Of a DNA stretch of 64,000 bases, positions 53,301 to 60,882 are shown piece by piece; positions within the stretch are counted from its first letter, which is position 1; every line of letters begins with the position of its first letter. The position numbers were made by a program, and so were the translations under genes. The notes under the pieces are model-generated. The model had not been told where the DNA came from. It did no database searches and worked only from the letters and a program-made list of their open reading frames with translations. The stretch comes from Kocuria turfanensis (GTDB lineage Bacteria > Actinomycetota > Actinomycetes > Actinomycetales > Micrococcaceae): assembly GCF_001580365.1 (NCBI RefSeq), contig NZ_CP014480.1, positions 1,551,008 to 1,615,007 of the forward strand, written 5' to 3'.

Positions 53301-53918
53301 GGTGACGACCTCGACCCCGTCAACCCGGGCCCGTCCACGGGCACAGGACCGACGGACGACCTCTACCAGCCTGCTCCGCACCGCGTCGCCGGCGAACGGG
53401 CCGTGCTCGACGCCCTCACCGCTCCGGGCAACAAGCGACTGGTCCGAGGCCACCTCGAGGAGATCGTCGCGGCCGAGGGACCGGTCGAGGCCCAGCGCCT
53501 GGCGCGCCTGCTCGCCAACCGGTTCGGCCTGCAGCGGGTCCAGGCCCAGCGGCAGGAGGCCATCCTGGGCTGCCTGCCGACGGCGCGGCGGAGCAGGAGC
53601 GTCCTCGGCACCTTCTACTGGCCCGAGGACACGGCCCCGGAGGAGTACACGGGCTACCGCCGCACCCCGGCCGATGGGGAGAAGCGGCGCGTCACCGAGA
53701 TCGCCCCGCAGGAGATCGGCAACGCGGTGCTCGACGTGCTGGGCTCCGAAGGCCCGTCCCCGGCGCCCGACGTGATGCAGTTCCTCAACGACGTCTTCGG
53801 CTTCAACCGGACCGGCCGCGAGATCCGCGAGCGCTACCAGCAGGTGCTCGACCTGCTGGAACGGGACGGCAGGCTCGTGCGGCAGGACGAGGTGCTCGCC
53901 GTGTCCGCGGCGGGATAG
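47304..53918 (+). CDS. Giant DUF4011 helicase-nuclease (transglutaminase-like + SF1 helicase + MTES_1575 nuclease + DUF3320)
   Basis: A 2204-residue protein starting at GTG with GAGGAG upstream. Domains, with rough positions, are as follows. An N-terminal region is followed by a transglutaminase-like domain (Cys416 in SERWGTCLDLTVAYAAALEQ, His442 in VPGHAFAGFL). DUF4011 is at ~570-600 (WRSALLDLSLRNPLLKLK). The superfamily 1 helicase has Walker A GPPGTGKS at 875-882, motif II FDEAS with D1510-E1511, QGDERDVILFS at ~1710 and RRLNVAITRARR at ~1745. A Vsr-like MTES_1575 nuclease at ~1806-1905 has FRVDLAAR (D1836) and ILLDGPAW (D1853). A low-complexity acidic linker and a DUF3320 domain at ~2050-2200 end the chain. 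About 600 residues of helical insert separate Walker A and B. Such COG1112-type proteins are suspected to act against foreign nucleic acid. Confidence 0.9.
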   Translation: MPETLPSEAIQRAALAMARTLGPWVGSHAPEPGDPQSWVAQAQREDRLNGRPARRYSLHDPRFLLRLLIQEWRQFDHQVTPLHSSYARELTHCLNVCAHEPLTLTAADAERAVDTMRLLLESLGLAESGAPARPAAVEAADEPEEAAEAPGPRAPWPPAVNVPEPVDESGAAHEGVPADRDDLPPGTRAATVAAGPLTVTVLFREAVNYALVNNGVSPLLEIRVRNSDPAVPHALEQLVLVLDDADAEASMGTPRRFDRLLVAPADEVLLDGADLAWPLSHTAFAALDEARTVSLRINATVDGEVATGTTSVRLLARDEWYARSIPELLAAFITPNAPAVRQILDGASDLLAERTGSPSLDGYQSGPERAVEIGRALYDALAAFEIRYIEPPASFEATGQKVRPVEQVLSERWGTCLDLTVAYAAALEQAGLHPVVVRVPGHAFAGFLTAEAQLPELALADRGVLQNFVRGGLLLPVETTALVAGQDIGFDDARQATARHWGPDGEVLHVLDVAAAHRRIRPLPRVRVEGGTVVVEVEKTPEAPLPGHGSGRRAAGATGAAVDRTAHPARVARWRSALLDLSLRNPLLKLKRTGSVSLSVPERALPDFEDQLASGERLRLRPADDLSEIHVAQGRHSAAQLPEEVLQEVLRTERAVHTDHTVARHERTLDGLRRKAKVVIEETGANNLFVTIGALSWKDRAGKEGLAPLFLLPVTLTGRKNQTFHVQVEDGAEARPNYCLVEKLKQDYGLEIPVLSEPPADENGMDVAQVFEELRRSLALSGLPFTVEPDVRLAMLQFSTLEMWRDLSENWESFLENPLVGHLVRTPTAPFDDPVEAPETDELDESRRYLPVPTDGSQLRAVTWATAGRTFVLEGPPGTGKSQTITNMIADSLAAGRKVLFVAEKQAALQVVRERLEKVGLGPLTLELHGRQQSIKSVRSQLVDSWDARVRRPASAFGVLRDQHAAAVADLARYPHALHRPTRGRSVWEAHQNVLALTGSSAEPAAEDGIVVPGTLVAEPERAETVFRTASALEQLLPDLGHAPDDDEWSLAGPEAPSAEEPGGPVLQPVRTLLAALDGLDERVTALLRTTDDVARWRTLAAWLPFLDQGRAMPPAHYREIITVTWHQEMRQALDDIRQVLDQHGPLLQSLHPAAFAADLTPHRQALAEAQGKLFGKKKAVQSVVDGLRPLVVSADTSALHDPSGFLDALHAVQWAEQDLGARVRALLPSGLRWSLTDPDPLTVPGSVLAFAEALEPVLAAFPGQDGALGALFTGAAGPTAGRGSSRTELAPGTASFVEAWTAALDFLGATDASVRRWQEDSPVPDRLAETAAVWQDQVDRQRDRRLRSYRAVDAQLREIEDAGFGRLAGDLRAGTVPVSGLAERLQRAVAYEVRADTLEEANLTSFDAAVRDRQVESYLELSAQVRRRMRADLPAQVLAATGINREKLTKQQVEFNRLIHQKRGGSIREIMEKTGSVLLDLTPCLLMSPHSVSKYLPVGSVDFDVVVFDEASQIRVADAIGAMGRSKAVVVVGDSQQMPPSSMFAAAAGEDELDGAEEDGLTVADQDSILTEAVDSNVQSLGLTWHYRSQDESLIAFSNRRYYRGELSSFPAPPEPRPGLGVRWERVDGEFDGGAGGTRTNEVEAQRIVDEVIGLLREDPEASIGVVTFNTQQRDLVLDKLEQSTVRAVQAALVRAEDPLFVKNLENVQGDERDVILFSLAFSRNRESGTLRLNFGPLTTAGGQRRLNVAITRARRAITIFSSFGPEDIDLARTSSEGLRHLREYLVFAREQGHDDAHVPTGESWDLHRQDVAAALRSAGLEVAEDIGMSNFRVDLAARTSPEHAWVGILLDGPAWARRSIVSDRDALPTQVLTGAMGWRYLERVWLPAWIRSRGTVVQEISDTAQRATKASEEPPVEDGVVDGLDTAAPSTGSGSSADPELERDQELVPVGAPPTAPGPDEEHVLVAGHGGTTTVRPQAPVGPADAAAVIDDRGDDRGDDLDPVNPGPSTGTGPTDDLYQPAPHRVAGERAVLDALTAPGNKRLVRGHLEEIVAAEGPVEAQRLARLLANRFGLQRVQAQRQEAILGCLPTARRSRSVLGTFYWPEDTAPEEYTGYRRTPADGEKRRVTEIAPQEIGNAVLDVLGSEGPSPAPDVMQFLNDVFGFNRTGREIRERYQQVLDLLERDGRLVRQDEVLAVSAAG

Positions 53919-53938
53919 ACGCTTCCCGCCGCGGACAC
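53901..53938. terminator. Bidirectional terminator overlapping the helicase stop
   Basis: Perfect 15-bp arms (GTGTCCGCGGCGGGA and complement), loop TAGACGCT. The left arm is the last five codons of the helicase gene and the loop contains its TAG; the right arm ends 5 bp before the next gene's stop on the other strand. Confidence 0.85.
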
Positions 53939-53942
53939 CGCC

Positions 53943-54428
53943 TCAGATCCGGTCGGCCCGGTCGTTCTCCACCTGGGCCAGACCCGGCAGGATCAGGGAG
54001 GAGGCCGGTCCGGCGAGCACCACCAGCAGCACCCGCAGCTCCGCCTCGGCGCGGTAGGCCCCCACGATGCGGTGGTTCGAGTCCAGGACCACGAGGTTGT
54101 CGTCCGCCCGGTAGACGGGCAGGGTCAGCACCACGGGCTCGTCGTTGTCCGCGAGCTCCTCGCGGATCCCGTCGAGCTTCGCCTGCCGGTCCTCCGGCCA
54201 GCTGGTCCCGGCCGCCTGCGCGATGGTCAGCGGCCGGTGCTGGGGGTGCGACCACTCGCCGGGGTTGCCCTCGGGGTCCACGTGCCACACCGTGTAGAGC
54301 GTGCCGATGTCCTCCCGGGACGAGAGCACCAGGTCCTCGACCCGCGCGTTGTCGTCGTCGAGCGCGTCCCAGTCGAGCCAGGTGCGGATGCTGTCCCCGA
54401 AGAGGGTCTTGAAGTCCGAAACGTCCAT
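53943..54428 (-). CDS. Hypothetical protein, ParB/Srx-like fold suspected
   Basis: A 161-residue acidic protein. The segment EPVVLTLPVYRADDNLVVLDSNHRIVGAYRAEAELRVLLVVLAG resembles the ParB/sulfiredoxin core (strand, then D-x-N-H-R helix). There is an N-terminal helical region with DWDALDDDNARVEDLVLSSREDIGTLYTVWHV. Function is unknown. It is convergent with the giant helicase and shares its terminator, so it could belong to the same accessory segment, though independent promoters are needed. No ribosome binding site is obvious before the ATG. Confidence 0.7.
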   Translation of the reverse strand: MDVSDFKTLFGDSIRTWLDWDALDDDNARVEDLVLSSREDIGTLYTVWHVDPEGNPGEWSHPQHRPLTIAQAAGTSWPEDRQAKLDGIREELADNDEPVVLTLPVYRADDNLVVLDSNHRIVGAYRAEAELRVLLVVLAGPASSLILPGLAQVENDRADRI

Positions 54429-54512
54429 GCCGCCATCTCAGCAGACTTACGGTCCTGTCGCCACAGGCCGCGGCGTTCCGGGGACGGTCCCGTCGGGCGT
54501 GCGCGGGAGGCG

Positions 54513-55502
54513 TCAGGAGCCGTCGGCGCTGCGGCCGTTGCGCGGCACGTGCTCGGTCCGGACGTTGAACGCCGAGGCCGAGCGGTCGCCGGGCTCGAGC
54601 GGGAAGACCATGTGCCCCTCGGTCCAGTGGTGCCGGGCGTAGTCGTGCAGCCGCTCCGCGAAGGGCCCCTCCCGCCACTCCAGGTAGGGCATGTCCTGGC
54701 TCGCGTCGAGGAGGTAGTAGCTGGTGAAGGCCCGCACGACCTCCGGCCTGGCCGGGACCTGCTCCGGGGCCGCGCCGGCCTCCGCCGCGGGGCCCTCCGC
54801 CGGGGCGGACTCCCCGAGGACCAGGAACAGCGGCGCCCCCGGCAGGCCGTCGTGGACCCGCACCGCCAGTCGCTCGGCGACCACGGGGTCGGTCTCCCCC
54901 AGCGCCCGGAGCTGGTGGACCAGGGTGTCGAAGCTGCGGCGCAGGTCCATCGGCGAGAGCCCGTAGTGGTGGCGGATCTCCCGCAGCCGGGCCGCGAGCG
55001 CCGGCGACCGGGGGTCCAGGACCAGCAGCCGCACCCGGACCCCGGCGCGGAGCGCACGGTGGATGGCGTCGAGATCACCGGCCAGGGTCAGCGGGAAGGT
55101 GTCCATCCACCACAGCTCCTGGCCGGGGCGCACGCTCCGGAGCACGTCGACGACGTCGAGCTCCTCGCGGACCCCCACGAGGCCCAGCTGGTCGCCGCGG
55201 GGCACGGCCGGCTCGGCAGCCGGACGGGCCGGTGCCTCGGCGGGCACGGCGGTGGACCGGCGCGCCGGCGCGGCGACGAGCAGCAGACCCACCCCGCCCA
55301 CGGTGAGCAGCACGACGCCGGCGTCCCGCAGGACCCCGGACCACGTCGGCCCGCCGAGCGAGGCGGCCAGGACGAGCGCCGCGCCGAGCACGACCAGCGC
55401 CACCGGCACCGCGACGGCGGACCGTTCCCGGGCCACCGGCTCGGTGGATCGACGGGGCTCGGCCGTGGCCCGGTTCTGGGCGGCGCCTCGGATCTCCAGC
55501 AC
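54513..55502 (-). CDS. Membrane-anchored PLD/DUF5919-like protein
   Basis: The 329-residue product has an N-terminal basic stretch and two membrane helices (VAVPVALVVLGAALVLAASL and GVVLLTVGGVGLLLVA), then a cytoplasmic domain at ~100-325. That domain reads QELWWMDTFPLTLAGDLDAIHRALRAGVRVRLLVLDPRSPALAARLREI...FTSYYLLDA, a layout like DUF5919/phospholipase-D-like N-terminal halves. HxKxxxxD catalytic motifs are absent, so it is not an active PLD as it stands. GTG start after GAGGAAGGGG. Function unknown. Confidence 0.72.
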   Translation of the reverse strand: MLEIRGAAQNRATAEPRRSTEPVARERSAVAVPVALVVLGAALVLAASLGGPTWSGVLRDAGVVLLTVGGVGLLLVAAPARRSTAVPAEAPARPAAEPAVPRGDQLGLVGVREELDVVDVLRSVRPGQELWWMDTFPLTLAGDLDAIHRALRAGVRVRLLVLDPRSPALAARLREIRHHYGLSPMDLRRSFDTLVHQLRALGETDPVVAERLAVRVHDGLPGAPLFLVLGESAPAEGPAAEAGAAPEQVPARPEVVRAFTSYYLLDASQDMPYLEWREGPFAERLHDYARHHWTEGHMVFPLEPGDRSASAFNVRTEHVPRNGRSADGS

Positions 55503-55691
55503 GGGGTTCCCCTTCCTCGAGCGGATCTGCTGACAGGTTCGCACGCGTCCTGACCAGCGCGTTAGCCTCACCGCCTCCCGGGACGTTTGTGACAGCCGGC
55601 GGCCCGGGCGGCACGCCCCTTGTCCGCCGCCCGGCCCGTGCCTAGCGTGGGAGCGAGCCCGTCGCCGGCACCGAATCCGTCAGGAGACCCC

Positions 55692-56612
55692 ATGGACACC
55701 CCGGTCATCGAGGCCCGCGGGCTCGTCAAGACCTTCGGCAGCACCACGGCCCTGGACGGCTTCGACCTGACCGTGGACGCGGGGCAGGTCGCCGGCTTCC
55801 TGGGACCCAACGGCTCCGGCAAGTCCACCGCGATCCGGGTGCTGCTGGGGCTGCTCCGGGCGGACGCCGGGACGGCGCGGGTGCTGGGCCAGGACGCCTG
55901 GGCCGACGCCGTGCAGATCCACCGCCGCACCGCCTACGTCCCCGGGGACACGAGCCTGTGGCCGAGCCTCACCGGCGGCGAGATCATCGACCTGCTCACC
56001 GGCATCCGCGGCGGCCGTCGACGCCGGCGCCGCCGCGACGAGCTGATCGAGCGCTTCGAGCTCGACCCCACGAAGAGGGCCCGCAGCTACTCCAAGGGCA
56101 ACCGGCAGAAGGTGGCGCTCGTGGCGGCCCTGAGCGCCGAGGCGGAGCTCTACGTCCTGGACGAGCCGACCTCCGGGCTGGACCCGCTGATGGAGGCCGT
56201 GTTCACGGACGAGGTCCGCCGGCTCAGCGAGCAGGGCAGCACGGTGCTGCTCTCCAGCCACATCCTGGCCGAGGTGGAGAAGCTCTGCGACACCGTGACG
56301 ATCATCCGGGCGGGCCGGGACGTGCAGAGCGGGACGCTGGCCCGGCTGCGCCATCTGACCCGCTCCTCCGTCACCGCGACCACGGCCGCGGACCCCGCCG
56401 GGCTGGCGGCGGTGGCCGGGGTGCACCACCTCGTGCACGAGGACGGCCGGCTGTCCTTCGACGTCGACGACGCGCGGGTCGGCGAGGCCCTCCGGGCACT
56501 GGCCGACCTGGGCGTGCAGAACCTCACCGTGGCCCCGCCCTCTCTGGAGGAGCTGTTCCTGCGGCACTACGGGGACCGGCTCGACGAGCACGGGGCGGGG
56601 GCGCCGCGATGA
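55692..56612 (+). CDS. ABC transporter ATP-binding protein (exporter)
   Basis: A 306-residue nucleotide-binding protein with Walker A LGPNGSGKST, a signature-like SYSKGNRQKVALVAAL (canonical LSGGQ changed to YSKGN, as in the antibiotic/ABC-2 exporter subgroup), Walker B LYVLDEPTSGLDP and the switch His in LLSSHILAEVE. It powers the membrane protein encoded next. CAGGAG precedes the ATG. The next gene starts within its stop codon (ATGA). Confidence 0.93.
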   Translation: MDTPVIEARGLVKTFGSTTALDGFDLTVDAGQVAGFLGPNGSGKSTAIRVLLGLLRADAGTARVLGQDAWADAVQIHRRTAYVPGDTSLWPSLTGGEIIDLLTGIRGGRRRRRRRDELIERFELDPTKRARSYSKGNRQKVALVAALSAEAELYVLDEPTSGLDPLMEAVFTDEVRRLSEQGSTVLLSSHILAEVEKLCDTVTIIRAGRDVQSGTLARLRHLTRSSVTATTAADPAGLAAVAGVHHLVHEDGRLSFDVDDARVGEALRALADLGVQNLTVAPPSLEELFLRHYGDRLDEHGAGAPR

Positions 56613-58213
56613 GGACCGCCGAGCCGTGGGCGGCCACCGGCCGGCTGCTCCGACTGAACCTGCGGCTGGACCGGGTGCGGACCCTCGTGTGGGTGCTGGC
56701 TCTGGCCGGGACCGTCTGGGGGACCGTGCTCACGCTGGAGACGACCTTCCCGGACGACCAGGCCCGTCAGGCCAGAGCGGCGCTGCTGGAGAGCCCCGCG
56801 GCGATCATGATGACCGGCCCGGCCTTCGGCGCCGACGACTACACGCTGGGCGCCATGACGGTCAACGAGCTGAGCCTGTCGGTGCTCGTGGCGACCGCCG
56901 TGATGAGCATCCTGCTCGCGAGCCGGCACGTGCGCGCGGAGGAGGAGTCCGGGCGCCTGGAGACCGTCCGCGCCCTGCCCGTGGGCCGGTTCGCCCCGCC
57001 CGCGGCCGCCCTCGGGGCGGTCGCCGTGGCGGACGCGGCGGTCGGCGCCGCGGTCGTGCTGGCGCTGACCGCCGCGGGGCTCGGCGGCCCCGACGCCGTG
57101 GCCTGGGGGCTGGCGACGGCGCTGACCGGCCTGGTCTTCGGCGCGGTGGCCGCCGTGACCGCCCAGCTGACGGAGCACGCCCGGGCGGCGTCCGGCACGG
57201 CCCTGGCCGTGCTCGGGGCCGCCTTCCTGGTGCGCGGGACCGGGGACGTGATCGAGCCGACCGGCTCCTGGCTGTCCTGGTTCTCCCCGCTCGCCTGGGC
57301 GCAGCAGACCCGGATGTACGTGGACCTGCGCTGGTGGCCGCTGGCGCTGTCCGCGGCGCTGACCCTGGTCCTGCTCGCGGCGGCCGTCGTGCTCGCCCAG
57401 CACCGGGACCTGGGTGCCGGCCTGCGGGCGGCCCGGCCCGGTCCCGCGGCGGCCCGCGGCTCCCTGCTCTCGGTGACGGGGCTGGCCCACCGCCTGCTCC
57501 GCGGCGCGTTCCTCGGCTGGGCGGCCGGGCTGGTGCTGTTCGGCCTGGCCTTCGGCACCCTGGCCGACTCCCTGGAGGACAGCATCGCGGACATCCCGGC
57601 GATCACCGACATGCTCGTGGTGGACCTCGACGCCCTCACCGAGTCCTTCGCCGCGGCGATGCTGTCCTACCTGGCACTGGGCGTGGTCGCGTTCGTCGTC
57701 TCGGCCGTGCTCCGGCTGCGCGGCGAGGAGGAGGCCGGGCGCACCGGGCTGGTCCTCGCCGCCGGGGTGCCGCGGCTGCGCTGGTGGCTGGGCTGGCTGG
57801 CCGTCGTCGGGGTGCAGGCGCTCCTGGCGCTGCTGCTCTCGGGGGTCGCACTGGGTGCGGGGGTCACCGCGACCACCGGCGAGACCTCCTGGACCGGCGA
57901 CCTGGCCCTCGGTGCGCTCGCCTACGCCCCGGCGGTCCTGGCCGTGGGCGGGCTCACGGCCGCCCTGGTGGGGGTCGCGCCCCGGGTCGCCGGGCTGAGC
58001 TGGGCCGTGGTCGCGTACGTGGTGTTCGTGGCCTGGTTCGGCATGCTCCTGGACCTGCCCGAGTGGGCGATGAACCTCTCCCCGGTGCAGCTGACGCCGC
58101 TGCTGCCCTCCGAGGACTGGGCGGCCGCTCCCCTGCTGGGGCTGACCACGGCCGGGCTCGCACTCGTGGCGGCCGCCGCCGCGGGCTTCCGGCGCCGGGA
58201 CCTGATCGGCTGA
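56609..58213 (+). CDS. ABC-2 type exporter permease (fused two-half protein)
   Basis: A 534-residue membrane protein with about twelve helices arranged as two homologous halves. Each has a large outside loop after the first helix (TLETTFPDDQARQARAALLESPAAIMMTGPAFG; FGTLADSLEDSIADIPAITDMLVVDLDALTESFAAAM) and an ...EEESGRLETVRALPV / EEEAGRTGLVLAAGV cytoplasmic motif. This layout is typical of actinobacterial antibiotic or multidrug ABC exporters. It forms one transporter with the preceding ATPase. Substrate unknown; no regulator adjacent. Confidence 0.9.
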   Translation: MRTAEPWAATGRLLRLNLRLDRVRTLVWVLALAGTVWGTVLTLETTFPDDQARQARAALLESPAAIMMTGPAFGADDYTLGAMTVNELSLSVLVATAVMSILLASRHVRAEEESGRLETVRALPVGRFAPPAAALGAVAVADAAVGAAVVLALTAAGLGGPDAVAWGLATALTGLVFGAVAAVTAQLTEHARAASGTALAVLGAAFLVRGTGDVIEPTGSWLSWFSPLAWAQQTRMYVDLRWWPLALSAALTLVLLAAAVVLAQHRDLGAGLRAARPGPAAARGSLLSVTGLAHRLLRGAFLGWAAGLVLFGLAFGTLADSLEDSIADIPAITDMLVVDLDALTESFAAAMLSYLALGVVAFVVSAVLRLRGEEEAGRTGLVLAAGVPRLRWWLGWLAVVGVQALLALLLSGVALGAGVTATTGETSWTGDLALGALAYAPAVLAVGGLTAALVGVAPRVAGLSWAVVAYVVFVAWFGMLLDLPEWAMNLSPVQLTPLLPSEDWAAAPLLGLTTAGLALVAAAAAGFRRRDLIG

Positions 58214-58434
58214 CTCGGGCGCGCTCGCCCGCGGCCCGCCGGTGCCGGGCGCGGGGAGACGGTCGGGAACGTGGCCCCCGCCCGGTCGCGCGGACGCCTC
58301 CGCGGCCGGGTCCGAGGGGCCGGCCGCCGGCCCCGGGTGGCGCACGCCACCGAGTTCCGTAGACTGAGCACCTGGTGAGCCGGGAAGTCTGGTCGGCATG
58401 AGCACATTCAGCGAGCCCAGACGAAGGAGCCACC

Positions 58435-59844
58435 ATGTCCAGTCACGATCCCACGGTCCGCCCCGAGGACCACCCCGAGCACCGCGCGCAGAACCACGGC
58501 AACGACACGCTGCGCCGGGGCAGCTACCGGGAGGCACTGCGCGTCGGGGAGATCCTGCGCAAGGAGACCGTCGGCGGTCTGCTCCTCGTGGCGGCCGCCC
58601 TCGTCGCGATCGTCTGGGCGAACTCCCCGTTCGCGGACAGCTACTTCGCCCTGCGCGACCTCGAGGTCGGCTACGAGCCCTGGCACCTGAAGCTCAGCCT
58701 CGGCACGTGGGCGGCCGACGGCCTGCTGGCGATCTTCTTCTTCCTGGTGGGCCTGGAGCTCAAGCGCGAGTTCGTGGCCGGTGACCTGCGCGAGTTCCGC
58801 AAGTCCGTCGTGCCGATCACGGCGGCGATCGGCGGTGTCGTGGTGCCGGCCGCGATCTACGCCGCGATCAACCTCTCCGACCCCGAGACCTCCGGCGGCT
58901 GGGCCATTCCCACCGCCACCGACATCGCCTTCGCCGTGGCGGTGCTGGCCATCATCGGCTCGCACCTGCCCACCGCGCTGCGGCTGTTCCTGCTGACGCT
59001 CGCGGTGGTCGACGATCTGCTGGCCATCACCATCATCGCCGTCTTCTACTCGGAGGGCGTCTCGGTCCAGCCGCTGCTGCTGGCCCTGATCCCGTTCGCG
59101 CTGTACCTGTTCCTGGCGCAGAAGTACCGGCGGTTCTTCGGTCTCAAGGCCCCGGCCGCCTGGCTGATCCTGCTGCCCCTCGGCGTCGTCGTCTGGGCGC
59201 TCGTGCACGAGGCAGGCATCCACGCCACCGTGGCCGGCGTCCTGCTGGGCTTCGCCGTGCCGGTGATCCGCAGCCGGGCCAGCGGCGGTCCCTCGGCCGG
59301 GCCTGGCCTGGCCGAGGTCTTCGAGCACCGCTTCCGCCCGCTCTCCGCCGGGTTCGCCGTGCCGGTGTTCGCCTTCTTCTCCGCCGGCGTGGCCGTGGGC
59401 GGCTGGGAGGGCCTGACCTCCGCGCTCTCCGCGCCGGTGACGCTGGGCATCGTGGGCGGCCTGGTGCTGGGCAAGCCGATCGGCATCGTGGGCGCCACGT
59501 GGCTGGTCACCAAGCTCACGCGCGCCCGGCTCGACCCCGCCTTCCAGTGGATCGACCTCGTGGGCGTCGCCCTCCTGGCCGGCATCGGCTTCACCGTCTC
59601 CCTGCTGATCGCGGAGCTGAGCTTCGTCCCGGGCAGCCTGCCCGGCGACCAGGCCAAGGTGGCGATCCTCACCGCGTCCGTGCTGGCGGCCACGCTGGCC
59701 TCGGTGCTGCTGCGGGCGCGCAACAGGCGCTACCGCGAGATCGAGCGGCTGGAGTCGGTCGACGCCGACCACGACGGCATCCCCGACGTCTACGAGGAGG
59801 ACGAGGTGCGGGAGGACGAGGTCCGGCCGGACGGCCGCCGCTGA
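58435..59844 (+). CDS. nhaA: Na+/H+ antiporter NhaA
   Basis: A 469-residue antiporter with the family markers [41 protein letters not shown] and [19 protein letters not shown]. These carry the ion-binding Asp-Asp pair and the preceding essential Asp in TATDIAF. It exports Na+ in exchange for H+. A strong AAGGAG precedes the ATG. The C-terminal tail is acidic and charged ([26 protein letters not shown]), possibly a cytoplasmic sensor. It stands alone with a promoter region of ~220 bp. Confidence 0.96.
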   Translation: MSSHDPTVRPEDHPEHRAQNHGNDTLRRGSYREALRVGEILRKETVGGLLLVAAALVAIVWANSPFADSYFALRDLEVGYEPWHLKLSLGTWAADGLLAIFFFLVGLELKREFVAGDLREFRKSVVPITAAIGGVVVPAAIYAAINLSDPETSGGWAIPTATDIAFAVAVLAIIGSHLPTALRLFLLTLAVVDDLLAITIIAVFYSEGVSVQPLLLALIPFALYLFLAQKYRRFFGLKAPAAWLILLPLGVVVWALVHEAGIHATVAGVLLGFAVPVIRSRASGGPSAGPGLAEVFEHRFRPLSAGFAVPVFAFFSAGVAVGGWEGLTSALSAPVTLGIVGGLVLGKPIGIVGATWLVTKLTRARLDPAFQWIDLVGVALLAGIGFTVSLLIAELSFVPGSLPGDQAKVAILTASVLAATLASVLLRARNRRYREIERLESVDADHDGIPDVYEEDEVREDEVRPDGRR

Positions 59845-59878
59845 GCCGCCGGGCCGCCGCGCCCGGCCTCCGCACGCG

Positions 59879-59912
59879 CAGACCCCCGCCCGGGATGCCG
59901 GACGGGGGTCTG
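59879..59912. terminator. Bidirectional terminator between nhaA and the DJ-1/PfpI gene
   Basis: 10-bp arms CAGACCCCCG / CGGGGGTCTG with a 14-base loop; both genes converge on it. Confidence 0.7.
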
Positions 59913-59929
59913 TCGCGTGTGCGGTGCCG

Positions 59930-60472
59930 TCAGCCCGCGAACAGCTTCAGGGCCTCCCGGTTGAACGCCTCGAGGTCACCGGGGTTGCGGGAGGTCACGA
60001 GCCGGCCGTCGACGACGACCTCCTCGTCGACCCAGTCCGCGCCGGCGTTCTTGAGGTCCGTGGCCAGGGAGTTGTAGGACGTGAGCCGCCGGCCCTGGGC
60101 GAGCCCCGCCTCGATGAGGATCCAGGGGGCGTGGCAGATGGCCGCGATCGGCTTGCCCGCGGCGTCGAACTCCTTGACCAGGCGCAGGGCGTCCTGGTCG
60201 ACGCGCACGTTGTCGGCGTTGAGGGTGCCGCCGGGCAGGACCAGGGCGTCGAAGTCATCGGCCGTGGCGTCGGCCAGCGTGGCGTCGACGTCGTAGCTGC
60301 CGGCGCGGTCCCAGTCGCCCTGCATGGCGGTGATGCTGCCCTGCTCCGGGGACAGCAGCACGGGAGTGCCGCCGGCCTCCTGCACGGCCTTCCAGGGCTC
60401 GGTGAGCTCGGGCTCCTCGACGCCGTTCGTGGCGATGAACGCGATCTTCTTGCCGGTGATGTCGGTGGTCAT
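59930..60472 (-). CDS. DJ-1/PfpI family protein (general stress protein 18-like)
   Basis: A 180-residue class I glutamine-amidotransferase-like protein: KIAFIATNGVEEPELTEPWKAVQEAGG, FDALVLPGG, and the nucleophile elbow AAICHAPWILIEAG with Cys and His, ending VTSRNPGDLEAFNREAL. The family includes deglycase/protease-like stress proteins such as YfkM. The start is the ATG seven bases after AGGAGG; a second ATG two codons upstream is too close to that site. Upstream lies the long divergent region shared with the sulfur operon. Confidence 0.93.
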   Translation of the reverse strand: MTTDITGKKIAFIATNGVEEPELTEPWKAVQEAGGTPVLLSPEQGSITAMQGDWDRAGSYDVDATLADATADDFDALVLPGGTLNADNVRVDQDALRLVKEFDAAGKPIAAICHAPWILIEAGLAQGRRLTSYNSLATDLKNAGADWVDEEVVVDGRLVTSRNPGDLEAFNREALKLFAG

Positions 60473-60882
60473 GCGCATACCTCCTGCTGGGTGGACGGAC
60501 ATGGACGGGCGGACGCGGACGGGTGGACGCGGGCGGGCGGTCACAGGGAGCCGCGGGACCGGGACGTCCGCCCCCGGTGCGGCAGCGGCTGCCGTGCCGG
60601 TCCCGCCGTGGCCTGTCGCAGGACTGCTTCTCGCCGGTGCGTCGCGGGTGCTGCGTCTCGCCGGGTCGTACCCGTCCACTCTGGCCGCAACGGCCCGGTT
60701 CGGGAAGCCTGCAGGCGGTCCGTTCTCGCACGGCGATCAGCCGGGCACAGTTGATACCCCCCGGGGTACTTGCATACCCCGGGGGGTATCTGCCAGACTG
60801 GCGTCGACCCACTGCACGGCACCCGGGCCCCCGGGTGCGCCGCACGACCCGCGCCGGACGCGGAGGCAAAGGACTTCGACCC
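60473..60882. other. 410-bp divergent region upstream of the sulfur operon
   Basis: No gene is supported. It contains the DJ-1 gene promoter side (with 12-base imperfect repeats GGACGGGCGGACGC... just beyond its start), and the two CsoR/CstR-type palindromes listed separately. The transporter ATG has the purine-rich GGAGGCAAAGGAC ahead of it. Confidence 0.6.
60754..60789 (+). promoter_or_regulatory. Two tandem CsoR/CstR-type operators
   Basis: TACCCCCCGGGGTA at 60755-60768 and the perfect ATACCCCGGGGGGTAT at 60774-60789, centres 20 bp apart, i.e. about two turns of the helix. The pattern TACCCC-N-GGGGTA is that of the CsoR/RcnR family. In the CstR branch such sites control persulfide genes. 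A TTGATA at 60751-60756 could be a -35 box overlapped by the first site. No CsoR/CstR gene occurs in the window. Confidence 0.8.

Noticed and set aside
44700..54500. Integrative element or genomic island with borders
   Set aside because: Content suggests accessory DNA, but I find no integrase, tRNA gene, transposase or flanking direct repeats, so no element is called.
54513..55502. Active phospholipase D
   Set aside because: No HxKxxxxD motif is present; only the general layout resembles PLD/DUF5919 proteins.
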